Positions 63,841-64,000 of a stretch of DNA of 64,000 nt are shown here, one piece after another. The position numbers were made by a program, and so were the translations under genes. The DNA comes from Lyngbya sp. HA4199-MV5 (GTDB lineage: Bacteria; Cyanobacteriota; Cyanobacteriia; Leptolyngbyales; Leptolyngbyaceae). The stretch is taken from contig JAHHHL010000025.1 of the NCBI GenBank assembly GCA_019359375.1, positions 26,604-90,603 of the forward strand, given 5' to 3'. The notes under the pieces were generated by a model. The model did not search any database and was not told the DNA's origin. It saw only the letters and a program-made list of their open reading frames with translations. Each line of letters starts with the position of its first letter. Position 1 is the first letter of the stretch.

Positions 63841-63882
63841 ATTCTCCTGTTTGAAAGCACTTGTGCTTTCAAACAGGAGAAT
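63841..63882 (+). promoter_or_regulatory. Translation-blocking stem-loop of IS200-type tnpA
   Basis: ATTCTCCTGTTTGAAAGCAC and its exact complement (63863-63882) form a 20-bp stem. The SD AGGAG (63875-63879), eight bases before the ATG at 63887, is inside the 3' arm, so it is masked. IS200 elements use such a hairpin to keep transposase low. Confidence 0.7.
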
Positions 63883-63886
63883 TGAA

Positions 63887-64000
63887 ATGGATTATCAGAA
63901 GCTAAATCACACGACGTGGCATTGCAAGTATCACATTGTGTTCATGCCGAAACGGCGGAAGAAGGTGATCTTTGGTGAACTGCGGCAGTACATGGGTGAG
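63887..64000 (+). CDS. tnpA: IS200/IS605 TnpA (Y1 HUH transposase), partial
   Basis: The first 38 codons are in the window. MDYQKLNHTTWHCKYHIVFM followed by PKRRKKVIFGELR matches the N-terminus of TnpA of the IS200/IS605 family, which cuts single-stranded DNA at the element ends with a tyrosine; the HUH and Tyr residues lie downstream, outside the window. Upstream SD is masked by a stem-loop. Whether a tnpB accompanies it cannot be seen. Confidence 0.85.
   Translation, partial: MDYQKLNHTTWHCKYHIVFMPKRRKKVIFGELRQYMGE

Larger units (their letters stand above)
63783..64000 (+). mobile_element. IS200/IS605-family element, left end (truncated by window)
   Basis: CCCCGGC-TTT-GCCGGGG (63783-63799) is a subterminal hairpin of the kind bound by Y1 transposases. 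A 20-bp perfect stem follows at 63841-63882 and tnpA starts at 63887. The left boundary is near 63775-63783 but cannot be fixed; the element continues beyond the window. Confidence 0.8.

Overview
The window is chromosomal DNA of a cyanobacterium, probably a filamentous one. The HIP1 octamer (GCGATCGC and one-base variants) recurs inside genes and spacers. Short tandem G/C-rich repeats (GCAGAGG, GTGGGGA, GTGTAGG types) are dispersed. Several products are cyanobacterial signatures: the RuBisCO accumulation factor Raf1, a SigC-like group 2 sigma factor, DUF4359, a DICT-type sensor kinase and a PutA without a DNA-binding domain. No rRNA or CRISPR array was seen; the only tRNA found is tRNA-His(GTG).

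Layout. 0.1-12 kb: DICT histidine kinase, Uma2-type nuclease, AT-rich SPFH protein with a helical C-terminal module, PutA, and a GAF/PAS/GGDEF/EAL protein, all on the minus strand. 12.9-16.8 kb (plus): enolase, then a TetR regulator with a glutathione transferase/SDR pair sharing operator-like inverted repeats. 16.9-29.2 kb (minus): an exopolysaccharide locus with a Wzy-like polymerase, four GT4 and four GT2 glycosyltransferases, some overlapping and some recently duplicated. 29.2-30.9 kb: three small unknown genes plus a broken copy of one, resembling a decayed polymorphic toxin cassette. 31-34 kb: aldehyde dehydrogenase with an ethanolamine-type permease. 34.5-39 kb: AAA protein with a degenerate Walker B motif, DUF255 thioredoxin-fold protein, and a membrane-anchored unknown. 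39.7-45.5 kb: raf1, GT39 membrane glycosyltransferase, LysR regulator, a small protein with a second glutathione transferase, tRNA-His, DUF4359.

45.5-53.8 kb (minus) is a second glycan locus. It holds a TylF-like methyltransferase, a double methyltransferase, a GT4-coiled-coil-GT2-GT2 fusion and two more methyltransferases. Three of these non-homologous enzymes carry the same coiled coil followed by an SKFW peptide, the best sign that they act together. 54.5-63.6 kb: a Cache/HAMP/PAS receptor lacking an output domain, an SH3 protein, a peptidoglycan-binding protein, a Fur regulator with apparent autoregulatory boxes, sigC, tpiA and a single-domain response regulator. The window ends inside the left end of an IS200/IS605 element (tnpA start with an SD-sequestering hairpin).

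The most notable signals are sensory or catalytic proteins that keep the fold but lose the key residues (kinase phospho-His to Gln, AAA Walker B DE to KS, SDR YxxxK to TxxxT), the shared SKFW tag, an orphan structured RNA-like element near 24.7 kb, a 125-bp MITE candidate, and in-frame repeat invasion of coding linkers.
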